DNA of 64,000 bases from the NCBI RefSeq assembly GCF_019320115.1, contig NC_089584.1, positions 55,796,852 to 55,860,851 on the forward strand, written 5' to 3'. The notes under the pieces were generated by a model that saw nothing but the letters and a program-made list of their open reading frames with translations, had not been told where the DNA came from and made no database searches. This stretch comes from Miscanthus floridulus. Taxonomy: Eukaryota > Streptophyta > Magnoliopsida > Poales > Poaceae. Shown here piece by piece: positions 25,612-37,978 of this stretch (positions are counted from its first letter, which is position 1; every line of letters begins with the position of its first letter). The position numbers were made by a program, and so were the translations under genes.

Positions 25612-27300
25612 CTATTTGATAACCAGCATGGAATCCCCATATACCATGAGGCGTTTGACACCGAGCTCGATAGCTATACGGAGGCCATGGAGACACGCTT
25701 CATATTCTATGGCGTTGTTGGAGGCCAGAAAATGTATGCGAAGAACATATTGGAGTTTATCCTTTGTCGCTGTGATGAACAGAATGCCCGCACGAGCACC
25801 ATTGATATTAAGGGCGCCGTCGAAGTACATCACCCAGTGCTCGGGGCAAGTGGTGGCAATGGGTTCTTGGATTTCGGTCCACTCAGCGATGAAATCAGCA
25901 AGCGCCTGTGACTTGATGATCGGTCTACTTCTGAAGTCAATGGAGTAGGTGCTGAGCTCAACAATCCACTTGATGATACAACCATTGGCCTCTTTATTAC
26001 GGAGAATATCCCCCAGAGGGAACTCGGTAACCACGGCGATCTTGTAGTATTCAAAGTAATGTCGGAGCTTGCGTGAGGTAATCAAAATTGCATATAACAG
26101 CTTTTGCACCTGAGGATAACGAGTTTTGGGCTCATTAAGTACCTCATTGATGAAATAGACCGGACGTTGTACCTTGTAGGCGTGTCCAATTTCCTCGCGT
26201 TCGACGACAATAGCCGTACTGACAACTCGAGAAGTGGCGGCGATGTAAACCAGCAGAGTTTCATCTAGTCGTGGAGCTGTCATGATTGGAGGTTTTGTTA
26301 AAAACAACTTGAGCCGCTCGAAAGCTGTGTCTGCCTCCTCTGACCAAGAAAAAAGCTCGGAGGCCTTGAGGAGCTTGAAGAAAGGTAGCCCTTTTTCACT
26401 GAGGCATGAGATAAATCGGCTTAACGCAGCCATGCAGCCTATAAGCTTCTGTATATCCTTGACACACGTCGGCCATTTCATGTTGATGATGGTGGAGACC
26501 TTATCAGGGTTTGGTTCAATGCCCCGAGCACTAATGATGTAGCCTAGCAGGATACCGGATGGAACTCCAAAGATGCACTTTGAAGGGTTCAACTTCCATC
26601 GGTATTTGCTCAAGTTTGAGAAAGTTTCTTCAAAGTTGGCGATAAGATTGTCGGCGGTTTTAGTCTTGATGACCACGTCGTCGACATAGGCCTCGATGTT
26701 GTGGCCAATCTGTTGGTCGAGGCACGTCTAGATAGCCCTTTGGTAGGTCGCTCCAGCGTTCTTTAGTCCAAAGGACATAGTGGTGTAGTAGTATGCACCG
26801 AAAGGCGTAATGAAAGACGTTTTGACCTGGTCTTCCTTCTTGAGGGAGATCTGATGGTAGCCGGAGTAACAATCAAGAAAGGAGAGCAATTCGCAGCTAG
26901 TAGTGGAGTCTACAACCTCATCTATCTGAGGCAGGCCAAAGGGGTCTTTAGGGCAGTGTTTGTTAAGATCAGTATAATCAACACACATTCTCCATTCTTT
27001 ATTCTTTTTTTTAACAAGAATAGGATTAGCTAACCAATCTAGATGATACACTTCTTTTATAAATCCGGCAGCTAAGAGCCATTTTATTTCTACCCTAATA
27101 GCCTCCTTTTTGTCCGGCGCGAATCGGCGAAGTTTTTGCTTGATCGGTTTAGCGGTCGGCGAGACATTCAAGGAGTGCTCGATCTTCTCCTATGGTACCC
27201 CCGGCATGTCTGCAGGTTTCCAAGCAAACATATAGGTGTTGGCACGTAGGAAGGAGATGAGCGTGCTTTCCTATTTGGGGTCAAGGTGAGCCCCAATTTT
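25612..27300 (-). pseudogene. pol: Element C reverse transcriptase, RNase H and second (archaeal-type) RNase H
   Basis: RT on the minus strand runs from about 27171: KKNKEWRMCVDYTDLNKHCP, LLSFLDCYSGYHQI, SFGLKNAGATYQRA, then YVDD at 26677-26688. One TAG near 26725 replaces a Gln codon. RNase H 1 follows ([16 protein letters not shown], then [12 protein letters not shown]). The second RNase H has [18 protein letters not shown] and [16 protein letters not shown], ending with [10 protein letters not shown]. The second, archaeal-type RNase H marks the Tat lineage. Confidence 0.9.
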
Positions 27301-27435
27301 CACCGTCTTGGAAGGGTCGTCGAGGACGAGGCTGATCTCCTTGACTTCCTTGGACTTGGCGGAGGCACGAGGAGGTTTTGGGATCTCCATGTCGTTAGCA
27401 GATGACATCTTGGCTTCGGCGACCACGCTAGCCAT

Positions 27436-28011
27436 CTAGATGGAGAGGTCGGTGGCTTCGGCGAGGGTGAGACTTTCTGTCTCGCAGGCATAGGTGACGG
27501 AGAGGTTGGCCCGTAAAGACAGGACCCCTACGGGTGAAGGCATCTTTAACACCAAATACATGTAGTGCAGAACGACCATGAACTTGGCCAGAGCTGGTCG
27601 CCCCAGTATGGCATGATAGGCAGTGTCAAAGTCGGCGACATAGAAGTTGATATGCTCCACTCGGTAGTTGGTTGCCATGCCAAACTATACTGGTAGGGTA
27701 ATCTCCTCAAGCGGTCTAGATGCCCTGCCAGGTACCACGTCCCAGAAGGAGGAGTCTGAAGGCGTGAGATCTGTTGGCCCGAGGCCGAGCTCCCTTAGGG
27801 CCCCGGCGAAGAGTAGATTCAAAGCGCTCCCACCGTCGACAAGGACTTTTCTAAAGAGCACCTTCTGGACAGTCGCGTCAAGGATGAGGGGAAAATGCCC
27901 TATGTAGGGTATGTCTGCCCACTGGTTGGCCCTGCTGAAGGTGATGGAGACTTCGGACCACGGGCGATAGCTGGGGTTGGCGGTAGTTTCTTCTAAAACG
28001 ACGGTGAGCAC
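27436..28011 (-). pseudogene. Element C aspartic protease region
   Basis: On the minus strand the catalytic motif reads VLVDGGSALNLLF, so the active-site D-G-G is intact. After one stop near 27684 the sequence continues with FDTAYHAILGRPALAKFM, the segment that follows protease in Tat elements (compare element D at about 34400). The sequence lies in the same frame as RT. The linker 27172-27435 leads into RT and has further stops. Confidence 0.8.
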
Positions 28012-30408
28012 TCATCGGGCGGCGAGCTTCCATTCCCTTCTGCTCTCGTTGGAGGCGAAACCCCCGAAGATGGTGGTGACCACCTTTGTCATGGTCCTGG
28101 AAGGCATTATTATTATCCCCAGGAGGTCGGCGTCGACCGTTCCTGCCATTGTCGTCGTTATACTTTTTCTCCTAGAACTCCTTAGCCAAACCAAAGCAGT
28201 CCTTCATCTTGTGTTTGGCGTTCTTATGTAGGGGGCACGGTCCATCAAGGATCTTCTTGTACTACTCATCGTAGTTACGCTTTGCGCGCGGCTCATTGAC
28301 GTTGGCAACAAAGTGATCTGGTCGGCGGTGGCGATTCTAACTAGGTTTGAATCCATCTGGCTAATCTCGTCTGCTATCCCGATGGAAACTGCGGTCATCA
28401 TAGCGATGACCGTTGTGCTGTCGGTCGTCATTGCGGTCGTCGTGGCGGTGATCGTTGTGCTGTCGGTCGTCGTTGCGGTCAGCGTGGCAGCGAGGCGGGC
28501 GATTAGTGCCCGTATCTTCATTAAAACACACCTCCGCTTCCTCGGCGTCGGCGTACTGGCTGGCAGTTGTGATCATCTCGCTGATGCCGGTAGGTGGCTT
28601 CCTATTGAACTTAGAACGGAGTTCTCGATGATGAAGTCCTCGGACAAAGGCGGTGATGACTTTGGCTTCCGTGATGTTGGGAATAGAATTCCTCATCTCG
28701 GAGAAGCGTCTGATGTAGCTGCGGAGTAGTTCGGACGGCTTTTGGGTAATGTGGTTGAGATCGTGCTTGGTGCCTGGCCGCTTGCATGTGGCCATGTAGT
28801 TGTCAGTGAAGACTCTCTTCAGATCTTCCCAAGATCTAATGGAGTCCGAGGCAAGGCTTGTGAACCAGCTCATGGCGGCTGGCGTGAGCATGACGGGGAG
28901 ATAATTTGCCATGATGTTGGTGTCTCCTCTGGTGGCGTGGATGGCGGTGGCGTAAGCCTACAGCCACTGAGTTGGGTTCATCCTCCATAGGGCTCGACTC
29001 CGGTGATTTTGAAACCACGGGGCCACTAGAGCGTTCGGGGCGCCCTAGTGAACGCTGGGGGCCCTTCTGGGCTGTCGGGGCCGATATCGGCAGTATTGCC
29101 AGTGATGATCGGCTCCAGAGCTGAGTCCGGGTTACCATACTCTTGCTTGTACTCCTGGCGACGTCGTACTTTATCTTCATGGCGCCTGAAACATCGGTGA
29201 TCGATATGCCGTTGTGCGTCCCGAAGGTTACTGAGGTGCACTCGGGTGTCCTGTTTGACCTCTTGGTCGTGCTGGCGATGATGCTCGGCGTGGTGGCCTC
29301 CGACTCCCCCCTGGGGAGGTAGTGACTAGTCGGCGAAATGGCTTTGACTAGGGCAACTATTAGATCTAGGATCGGCTGATCGGCAAATCACGCTTGTGGA
29401 GCATGAAGGTCTCTGAACTTCTCGGATCTCATTAACTTGATAGTGTGCCGCTTTAAGCATGGCGGCGACCTTGGCGAGCTCGGGCGTCTGCGGAAGGTGT
29501 GCAAGTTTGTTGGCGGCCATGACCAGATTGGTGCTCGGAGTTTTGAAAACGTCGTGGCCGTCAACGCAGAGGAATTCTTCGTTGAGGTTGCGATGGAGGG
29601 GCCTTCCTTGTGAATCGAACTGGTTATCACGAGCGGCCTCGGCCATCGCAATGGCGTGTTCGTTATCACGATGTTGCACACGGTTGGCGTTCCTGTTTTC
29701 ACAGGCAGCGTATTCCTCATCTATTTTGCCATTCGAAGGGGGGCTGTCGATACTGACGTTGAAGATTGCGCCACCCCAGAAAGGCAGGAGAGGAGGTTGC
29801 TTGGTGAAGGACTCGGCGAGGGGCTCCATGGAGCCTTGAGACTCGGAATCTAGATTTTCCTCAAGGATAGTTTGGAGAGATGTTCTGGGACCCTAGCTGG
29901 CGTGCAGCATGTTGATGGTTGGTGGAAGCTGGTCGGCGAGCCAGTCGGCGAATTTGCCCCTTAGGGCATCCTAATACGTAGCGGCGGTGTTGGCGAGCCC
30001 GAAGGGCAGGGTGGCGAGCCCTGAGGTTTGTCGAGCACTAAACACCGATAGATCGGGATCAGAAGGTGGTCAGTGCTGAACAAGGGTGTCTAGAGCTGAC
30101 TCAGTAATGGAGAGGCAATCAGCGAGTTTCAGGTCGACCCGATCGATAGACTCGATCAAATCGTCAATGTTGACGTGCCTCCTCCGATAGCAAGGAAGCG
30201 AGCAGCGAGTGGCTGATGAAGTCGACCCCAGAAGTGGTTCTGAGATTGGATCTATGGTCATAGGTGCGAGGGTGGTCAGCGTAGAATGGATCTGCACTGG
30301 CTCGAGAAGCTCTCCAACTCCATCGGCATTGATGACCCACGTGATGGATCCGACTGTGAAGATCTGGCCGGGCTACGGGAGGAACGAAGAGCCTGCGGAA
30401 AAAGCCAT
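28012..30408 (-). pseudogene. gag: Element C gag, broken by frameshifts
   Basis: The start is taken at ATG 30408-30406, 29 bases inside the PBS, matching the element D gag start (FTVGSITWV against FTVGQITWT). Segments in order on the minus strand: DDLIESIDRVDLKLAD (about 30150), a DVFKTPSTNLVMAANK segment (about 29530), and the capsid core at 28361-28912 (MANYLPVML, AAMSWFTSL, LLRSYIRRFSEMRN). The core is in a different frame from its flanks. After it comes an Asp/His/Arg-rich repeat (about 28390-28490, two near-identical units of about 14 residues). No clear zinc knuckle was seen. Confidence 0.75.
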
Positions 30409-30436
30409 CTTGTTTGACAAGGAAACAGCACGCACA

Positions 30437-30455
30437 CCCCTACCTGGCACACCAA
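30437..30455 (-). other. Primer binding site of element C
   Basis: On the minus strand this reads TTGGTGTGCCAGGTAGGGG, right after the LTR end (...TATCGACA). The same type of site (TGGCATGCCAGGTAGGGGG) is used by element D. Confidence 0.75.
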
Positions 30456-30673
30456 CTGTCGATAGAATATCGTCGGCAGTCCACCGAGGGGTATCCCGCG
30501 ATGGTAGATTGATCGGTAGAGGAGCGTGTAATTAACAACAAGAAGGCAACAGAGACGCATGAGTTATACAGGTTTAGGCCATCAGTATGACGTAATACCT
30601 TACTCCTATGGTCTGTTGGTTTGTATTAGCTATCATATGATTTGCCATGATTTTGTAGGGGGTCCCTGCCCGC

Positions 30674-30681
30674 CTTATATA
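30674..30681 (-). promoter_or_regulatory. TATA box of element C LTR
   Basis: On the minus strand this reads TATATAAG followed by GCGGGCAGGG. The same arrangement occurs in the element D LTRs. Confidence 0.65.
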
Positions 30682-30805
30682 GTCCGGGGGGCAAGGTTAC
30701 AAGTCGGTTAGATCTGAGAGATAACCGGAAAGTAATAACAGATTACAAGAAACATGGGATCGTACATATCCTATCAGATCACGTAACATCTTCTGGATAT
30801 CCTCC

Positions 30806-30810
30806 CCATG
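30806..30810 (+). repeat. Target site duplication of element D, left (CCATG)
   Basis: CCATG directly precedes the LTR start and recurs directly after the 3' LTR at 43487-43491. Confidence 0.9.
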
Positions 30811-31281
30811 TGTGGGGGTATTAACCCCTATACCCTTATGGCTAGGCTTGGGCCGGCCCGGATCGATGGGTCCGGTCCACCAAAAGACAACGTGCGGCCC
30901 AGCCAACCTGATCGGAGTCCCGCACAAGGAGTCAAGGCGGATTTGGCGATCAAGCAAGATCCTGGTCGGTTAGAATAGGAATCCTTATCCGGCCACATAT
31001 GGCAATTGTAACTGGCTAGGATTAGTTTCTAGATCTGTAACCCTGCCCCTCGGACTATATAAGGCAGGCAGGGGATCCCTCTAAAAATATCTCTCATTGA
31101 CATACAGCAATACAAATCAGACACAGGACGTAGGTATTACGCCTTCTTGGTGGCCGAACCTGGATAAAACCTCGTATCTGTCTTGCGTCATCATCTTGTT
31201 TGTGGCTTGCACATCTGTCTGCCGACAATCTACTACCTTGGGCATACCCCTAGGTAGATTGCCGACCATATTTCATCGACA
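30811..31281 (+). repeat. Element D 5' LTR
   Basis: It begins TGTGGGGGTATTAACC and ends ...TTTCATCGACA. It pairs with 43015-43486. TATATAAG is at 31056-31063. Confidence 0.93.
31056..31063 (+). promoter_or_regulatory. TATA box of element D 5' LTR
   Basis: TATATAAG followed by GCAGGCAGGGG is conserved in the 3' LTR at 43260-43267 and in the element C LTR. Confidence 0.7.
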
Positions 31282-31282
31282 G

Positions 31283-31301
31283 TGGCATGCCAGGTAGGGG
31301 G
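31283..31301 (+). other. Primer binding site of element D
   Basis: TGGCATGCCAGGTAGGGGG starts two bases after the LTR. Element C has a closely similar site. I did not assign the tRNA. Confidence 0.75.
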
Positions 31302-31329
31302 TGTGCGTACTGCTCTCCAAGCAAACAAG

Positions 31330-34059
31330 ATGGTCATCACCTCCGGCTCCATGGCTACACCGAACGGCCTCATGTTCACCGTCGGCCAGATCACTTGGAC
31401 CACCGGCTCCAATGACTTCATCGCCATGACCATGGAGGAGGCGTGGATTCAGTCTACGCCGACCACTGCCTCACCTACATCGGCTACGGCTCCGACCACG
31501 ACGGATATGGCTCCGACCACGATGGATCTGGCTCCGACCATGCCTGCATCATCTTCGGCCATGCCGACAACTCATCATCTGCTTCCCCGCTACAAAGGGA
31601 AGCAGATCGACAACACCGACCTACTCGACTCCATCGATCGGGTTGGCACCAAACTCGCTGAAACCCTAGCTCTGGTAAGTACGATTCAAAGTCAACCTAA
31701 TGAGCAGGTAACCGTGCCCCACAATAGATCTACCCGACCAGCTCAAACTAGTCGTCCTGCACGACTTGGTACAGATCTCGTGGTCATATCTACTCCTAAA
31801 GGGCGCTCCGCTCATCGCCGGCTAGCCTCCACGATGGGTCTCTGGCTCTCCGAGTACGAAGCCTCGATGGAGAACCACTAGGTCTAGCCCTACGGCCTAC
31901 GAAACGCTGCCTCTAGTTATGCGTATAACCTAAAACGCCGCTTGGATCTGTGTTTTATGCACCAACCTCGACCGAAGCCGTGCAACTTTGTCAACATGAT
32001 CTAGACTGAAGATTATCACGAAGGATGCGTCCACACAGTCCAAGAGGGCGACTCCAGCTCCTCGTCTGACATCGCATCTAATGCATCTGTCCACACCGAG
32101 CTTCAGCATCACGAAAACGATGACGCCAAGTACGATCTAGATCTACCAGACCACGCCCTAGGGTTTTCACAATTCCCATCTTTCCTGCCAAGACAAGGGG
32201 ATTTGATCCATGTTGTCAGCAATGACGAACTGCCAGCAGTTGGTGAAATAGAACAAGAAAGGACTGCGCACGAAGCACGCAATATTGACCAGTTTAATCG
32301 CCAACAGATCGAAGCCGAAGCAGATCAGGAGGCGCGACGCATAAGGGTCCAGCCACGCGACCTCAACAATGCTTTCGATAGGGTGGGGGACAAACAGGTC
32401 TTCAGGACTCCAAGTGCCAATGTAGCCATCGCCATGGCGACAATGCAACGGCTACCCAACACCCCAGAAACCCAAGCAGTTCGTGATGAAATACAAGCCT
32501 ATCTGACGGTTGCCATGGCCCAAACCGTAGAGATTGTAAATCAAGTCTGGGCTCCATCCGTCTTAGTCGAGTCAAGCCACAGCCGCTAGCTCCCAAGTCG
32601 CTCATAGCCACTCAACCCACGTGGCTCGCACAACAACGACCCATCAGACAACCGTCAAGGCGGAAACGGTGGCCACAATGGTGGTCAGCATGACAACCGC
32701 CGTCAGGAGGACAACCATCGTGATGTCCGGGATGATAATCGCCGAGACAACCACGACAATTGCCGCGATAATCACGGTCACAGGGCTAATCCAGATGGCA
32801 ATTGAGATCACCGCGATGGCAATAACGATCTCCGCCATTACCTCGGTGGACGCAATCTGCGCGCTCGCATCAACTAGAGAGCCGACGATCGAGCATCCCA
32901 CAAAAGCTATCGCCGTATGGAGTATGACACTGCCCACGGTCTGCCGGGTTTGAAGCAGTTTACTCCGCACCTTTGCCAAGTCATATGGCCCAAGAATTTC
33001 AAGCTCGAGAAACTTCAGAAGTACGACGGCAAGGAAAACCCCGAATTATGGGTCATGCTCTATGAAATTGCGTGCAGATCAGCCATGGCTGACGAGCACA
33101 TCATGTCTAACTACTTCCCAGTCGCTGTTGGCCATGCAGGTCACCAATGGCTGGTCAGCTTGCCGGCGAACTATTTTGATTCTTGGCAGGAGCTTAAGCA
33201 AGCCTTCATCGACAATTTCATCGCTACCTGTGAACAACCGGGCAACAAGTATGACCTACAACGGATCTGATGGAAAGATGAGCCACTGCATGAGTACGTC
33301 CGGCGTTTCTCGGAGATGCGCATCAAGGTCCCATCAATCTCCGACAACGAGGCAATCGAGGCTATCATCACTGGCCTCCGCTTCCACGATGCCCTTAGAG
33401 ACAAGCTCCTCCAGAAGAGACCTGAATCAGTCACAGCGCTCCTAGCCACCGCTAAGAAATATGCAGACGCCGACGACGCTAAGAAGATAATTATTGAAGA
33501 AGCGGCAAGGGTTCCACGCTCCGACCACCCCCCACACTACGACGACTACCGCAGCAACCGTGGTCGGAATGACAATTTTGACCGCCGCAACCAGCGCAAT
33601 GACTCCCACGACCACCGCGACCAACGTAATCAGCGGTGTAGCCGCCATGACGATTACAGGAGCAAGCGTGCTCGGGAAGACAACGGTGAGGTCAATACCG
33701 TTAAAAAGGGTGGCGAACGTTGTAATTACGAAGACGACTGCGCCAAAGCATTGAAAGGGCCCTACCAGCTCCATCCTAAGTCAAACCATACCATGGAGAA
33801 TTGCCGCGTTCTCAAGTCTATCTATATGCGTCAACAGGCTCCGGATATATCCGACAAGCCTAATGACATAGGGGAACAGCGCAACGAGGATGACGACGAC
33901 GATGATGCAGACCCTCGTCACAAGTACGTCAAGCCAACCGACCGCGTGCACACCATCATCAGAGGCAAAGTGTCCATCGAGACCAAGCGGGAACGCAAGC
34001 TGCTCGCCCGTGCTTGCTTGAACGTGGCCAACGCCGACAACCTCCTCGCCGATCCGTGA
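31330..34059 (+). pseudogene. gag: Element D gag, stop-riddled
   Basis: The start is taken at ATG 31330, 29 bases after the PBS. One frame runs from here through protease and most of RT. N-terminal part: FTVGQITW, a Thr/Ala/Pro-rich run (about 31450-31570), and LLDSIDRVGTKLAE (about 31620). A DKQVFRTPSANVA segment is at about 32390. The capsid core at 32917-33460 has QVIWPKNFKLEKLQKYDG, HQWLVSLPANYFDSWQELK and LHEYVRRFSEMRI. It is followed by an Asp/Arg/Asn-rich basic tail (33520-33700), then a cysteine/histidine-containing stretch (CNYEDDC, HTMENC). Stops: TAG at 31879, 31885, 32002, 32587, 32605 and 32875; TGA at 32803, 33268 and 34057. Confidence 0.82.
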
Positions 34060-34764
34060 CTCCCTCCAAGGTCTCACCGCGAAATCTCTTTCAGTAGAAA
34101 GGACCAATGGGCTGCAATACCTGAGCCCAGATGTTTTCCCCTGGTCCTCGATCCTTGTATCAACAAGGTCCAGTTTGACAGAGTACTGATCGATGGTGGC
34201 AGCTCCATCGATATACTGTTCAAGAACAGTCTGCCCGCCCTGAAGATAGCTCAGGTGGATCTCAAGCCATACGAGGCACAATTCTGGGGTGTTCTCCCCG
34301 AATAGAGCTCTACACCTCTCGGGCAGATCATGCTACCTATGTAGTTTGGGACCCCAGACCACTTCCGCACCGACTACGTCAACTTTGTGGTCGCTGACTT
34401 CGATGGCACCTACCATGCTATTCTTGGTCGACCGTCGCTCACCAAGTTCATGGCCATACCTCATTACAGGTATCTGGTGCTCAAGATGCCTACCGAGAAA
34501 GGAGTTCTAACCCTCCAAGGCAATGTGTATGTAGCTTATACCTGCGAGGACGATAGTTTCAAAATAGCGGAGGCTCACGACCTCTCTATTCGCATGGCCA
34601 AAACCATGCTCGACACCAAGAAGACCTCGGCCGACCACCTGGAGATCCCAGAGCTCGAGGCTCCACGAAAGAGCATCAAGTCCAAGGAGCACAAGGTGAT
34701 CCAGCTAGTCGACGGCGATCCCAGCAGAATGGCCCTTATCGGGGCCAACTTGGATCCCAAATAG
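34060..34764 (+). pseudogene. Element D aspartic protease region
   Basis: The catalytic segment VLIDGGSSIDILF is at about 34183-34221, so the Asp-Gly-Gly motif is intact. The following segment FDGTYHAILGRPSLTKFM is at about 34400-34455, as in element C. TAG stops are at 34303, 34342 and 34762, all in the gag-pol frame. The position between gag and RT supports the call. Confidence 0.82.
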
Positions 34765-36460
34765 GAAGACGCGCTCGTCAGGTTCTTGAGGAGCAATGTG
34801 GATGTGTTCACATGGAAACCTGCTGACATGCCCGATGTACCTCGGAATTTGATCGAGCACTCCTTGAATGTCAACGGCAAGGCCAAACCTATCAAGCAGA
34901 AGCTACAACGGTTCGCTCGTGACAAAAAGGAGGTGATTAGGGTAGAAGTTACACGGCTTTTGGCAGCCGGATTTATCAAAGAAGTGTATCATCCGGAGTG
35001 GTTAGCCAACCCGGTTCTTGTACGCAAAAAGAATAATGAATGGAGGATGTGCGTTGATTACACTGATCTCAACAAACACTGCCCTAAGGACCCCTTTGGC
35101 TTACCTCGCATAGACGAGGTCATAGATTCAACCGCTAGTTGCGAGCTCCTTTCCTTTCTCGATTGCTACTCTGGTTATCACCAGATCGCTCTCAAAAAGG
35201 ATGACCAGATCAGGACATCTTTTATCACGCCTTTCGGCTCCTACTGCTACACGACCATGTCGTTCGGGCTTAAGAACGCTGTGGCTACCTACCAACGCGC
35301 TATACAAGCCTGCCTCAAAGATGAGATAAAGGACAACCTCATCGAGGCTTATGTTGATGATATAGTCGTCAAAACCAAGGAAGCACATACCCTTGTTGAC
35401 AACCTGGAACGCACCTTTGCAGCCCTTAACACATTCCAGTGGAAATTAAACCCAAAGAAGTGCATCTTTGGTGTTCCCTCTGGCATACTACTTGGCAACA
35501 TCGTCAGTCACGACGGCATACGCCCAAACTCGGAGAAAGTCAAAGCTGTCTTGGACATGAAGCCGCCCAAGAAGGTGAAGGATGTTCAGAAGCTCACCGG
35601 GTGCATGGCCGCCCTCAGCTGTTTCATATCAAGATTAGGCGAAAAAGGATTACCGTTCTTCAAACTACTCAAGGCATCCGAAAAATTTGAGTGGTCGGAG
35701 GAAGCAGACGCTGCCTTCACATAGCTAAAACAATATCTTATGTCACCTCCGGTCCTCACTGCTCCAAGAGAAGACGAAACACTGCTGCTTTACATTGCGG
35801 CTACTAATCGAGTAGTCTCTACGGCCATGGTGGTCGAGCGAGACGAGCCCGGCCACATCTACAAGGTACAGCGACCAATCTATTTCATTAGTGAGGTGAC
35901 TCAATGAGTCCAAAACCAGGTACCCGCAGATTCAGAAGTTGATCTACGCCATACTGATAACATCCCGAAAGTTGAAACACTACTTCAATGGATATCGTGT
36001 GGTGGTCATGACTGAGTACCCTCTGCGAGACATCATTAGCAACAAGGATGCGAACGGGTGCATCGTCAAATGGGCAATGGAGCTATGCCCCTTTTCCTTA
36101 GAGTTTGCAAGCCGCACTACAACCAAGTCTCAGGCACTTGTCGATTTCATCATCGAGTGGACAGACTTAAGCACGCCTGCCTCTACCAGAACCGACGAGT
36201 ATTGGACAATGTATTTCGATGGCTCTCTCAACATCGACGGTGTGGGAGCAGGAGTCCTTTTTATGTCACCATCCAAGGAGCAGCTCCGTTATGTCCTCAG
36301 GATTTATTTCCCAGCATCTAATAATGCCGCCGAGTATGAAGCATGCCTACATGGTTTGCGCATTGCGGTTGAGCTTGGCGTTAAACGTCTCTATGTCTAC
36401 GGAGACTCTACTCTGGTCATCAACCAACTCAACAAGGACTAGGACACAACCAGCGATAAG
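34765..36460 (+). pseudogene. pol: Element D reverse transcriptase, RNase H and second (archaeal-type) RNase H
   Basis: RT: KPIKQKLQRF, NEWRMCVDYTDLNKHCP, LSFLDCYSGYHQIAL (motif A), SFGLKNAVATYQRA (motif B), YVDD at 35350-35361 and [14 protein letters not shown] lies at 35722. RNase H 1 remains as DETLLLYIAATNRVVS. An extra base near 35898 then shifts the frame, and the coding sense resumes as [14 protein letters not shown] at 35939. The second RNase H begins MYFDGSLNIDGVGAG (36209) and continues [16 protein letters not shown] and VYGDSTLVINQL. A TAG follows at 36440. The pair of RNase H domains is a known mark of the Tat lineage. Confidence 0.9.
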
Positions 36461-37978
36461 ATGGACGCATATTGCAAATTGATCAAAAAACTGGAAGGCA
36501 GGTTCTATGGCATCGAGAACATACACGTGGTCCGGGACAAGAATCAAGCAGCGGATGCACTGTCAAAGCTAGGATCATCCCAAGCCAAAATCCCACATGG
36601 CGTATTCATCCAAGACCTGCTCGCGCCTTCCATCGAAGAGGAAGATTCCACGGCAGACAAGCCTCCAGACCAGCAATTGGTGGCTACAGTTCCGGCGTCG
36701 AGCACCATCGAGCCACCTCCGACCACTCATGAGTCCGACTGGAGAATACCTTTCATCAAGTACTTAATAGATGGCAGCGATTATACTAATCGGACAGAAA
36801 ACGAGCGCCTGATACGTCGCAGTAAGCAGTATCTGCTCGTTGATGGCAAGTTATGGCGCAAGAACGCAAAGGAGGAAATCTTGACGAAGTGTATAACCTA
36901 GGAAGAAGGCAAACACCTCCTGGACCAAATCCACTCTGGCTCTTGCGGCAACCACGCGGCCTCAAGAACACTGGTCGGCAAGGCTTTCCGAGTAGGGTTC
37001 TATTGGCCGTCAGCAGTAGCCGACGTAGAAAAGCTAGTCCTCCACTGTGAGGGTTGTTAGTTCTTCACCAAGAGAATCCACGTACCAGCACATGAGATCC
37101 AGACAATACCAGCCTCCTGGCCCTTCGCATGCTGGGGACTGGATATGATCGGGCCCTTCAAGCTGGCTCCTAGGAAATTTACATGCGTCTTTGTGCTGAT
37201 CGACAAATTTTCTAAGTGGATAGAATACATGCCTTTGCTACAGGCATCCTTAGAGAAGGCAGTCATGTTCCTCGACCAGGTCATCCACCGTTTCGGCATA
37301 CCCAACAGCATCATCACTTATCTGGGTACTCAGTTCACCGGGAACGCTTTTTGGGACTTCTGCGATGAAAGGAGCATAGTAGTAAAATACGTCTCGGTGG
37401 CGCACCCTAGAGCTAATGGACAAGTAGAGCGGGCAAATGGCATGATCTTGGATGCATTGAAGAAGAGGATGTACAGAGAAAATGACAAAGCTCCTGGAAG
37501 ATGGCTCAAAGAGTTACCAGCCATGGTCTGGGGCCTCAGAACTCAGCCCAGTCGTAACACCGGCGTCTCACCGTACTTTATGGTTTACGGCGCTGAGGCA
37601 GTCCTTCCAGTAGATATAGCTTTCAGATCAGCACGATTAGAGAACTTCGATGAAGGAAGGGTTAATGAAGTACGGGAACTAGAAGTGAACAGCGCAGAAG
37701 AGAAACGGCTTGATTCTTGTGTATGTACGGCCAAATACCTTGCTATTTTGCACAGGTATTACAACAAGAACATTAAAGAGCAGTTCTTTGTGGTCGGGGA
37801 CCTGGTCCTAAAGTGGAAGACGAACCAGGCTGGCATCCATAAACTCGCAACCCCATGGGAGGGTCCTTTCATGATCAAGGAGGTCACACGACCAACGTCT
37901 TACAGGTTAGCTCACCTGGACGGTACTGACGTACCAAACTTGTGGCACATCGACAAGCTTAGACGTTTCTATGCTTAA
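36461..37978 (+). pseudogene. pol: Element D integrase, catalytic Asp lost
   Basis: A linker with DKNQAADALSKLGSS is followed by the HHCC-type N-terminus (GSCGNHAASRTLVGKAF, CEGC; about 36940-37057), with TAG stops at 36899 and 37058. From 37145 the core is open to the natural end. The second catalytic position reads SIITYLGTQFTG, with Tyr (codon 37319-37321) where element C and the family have Asp. The Glu segment GQVERANGMILDALKK is intact. The C-terminus has PWEGPFMIKEV and ends in WHIDKLRRFYA. Even without the stops this integrase would not be expected to catalyse insertion. Confidence 0.9.

Larger units (their letters stand above)
30457..30810 (-). repeat. Element C 5' LTR, R/U5-side piece
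   Basis: This is the lower part of the 471-bp LTR; its upper part is at 43492-43608. A TATATAAG box (minus) lies at 30674-30681. It is cut by element D at 30810/30811. Confidence 0.8.

Noticed and set aside
25492..25948. Plus-strand open frames of 110-140 residues inside element C
   Set aside because: They are antisense shadows of the well-supported minus-strand RT/RNase H coding region.
32621..32979. Thr/Ile/Ala-rich frames of about 110 residues on both strands
   Set aside because: They are out-of-frame readings of the Asp/Asn/Arg-rich gag linker in element D. The gag frame with Asp/Arg/Asn-rich repeats is the biologically sensible one.
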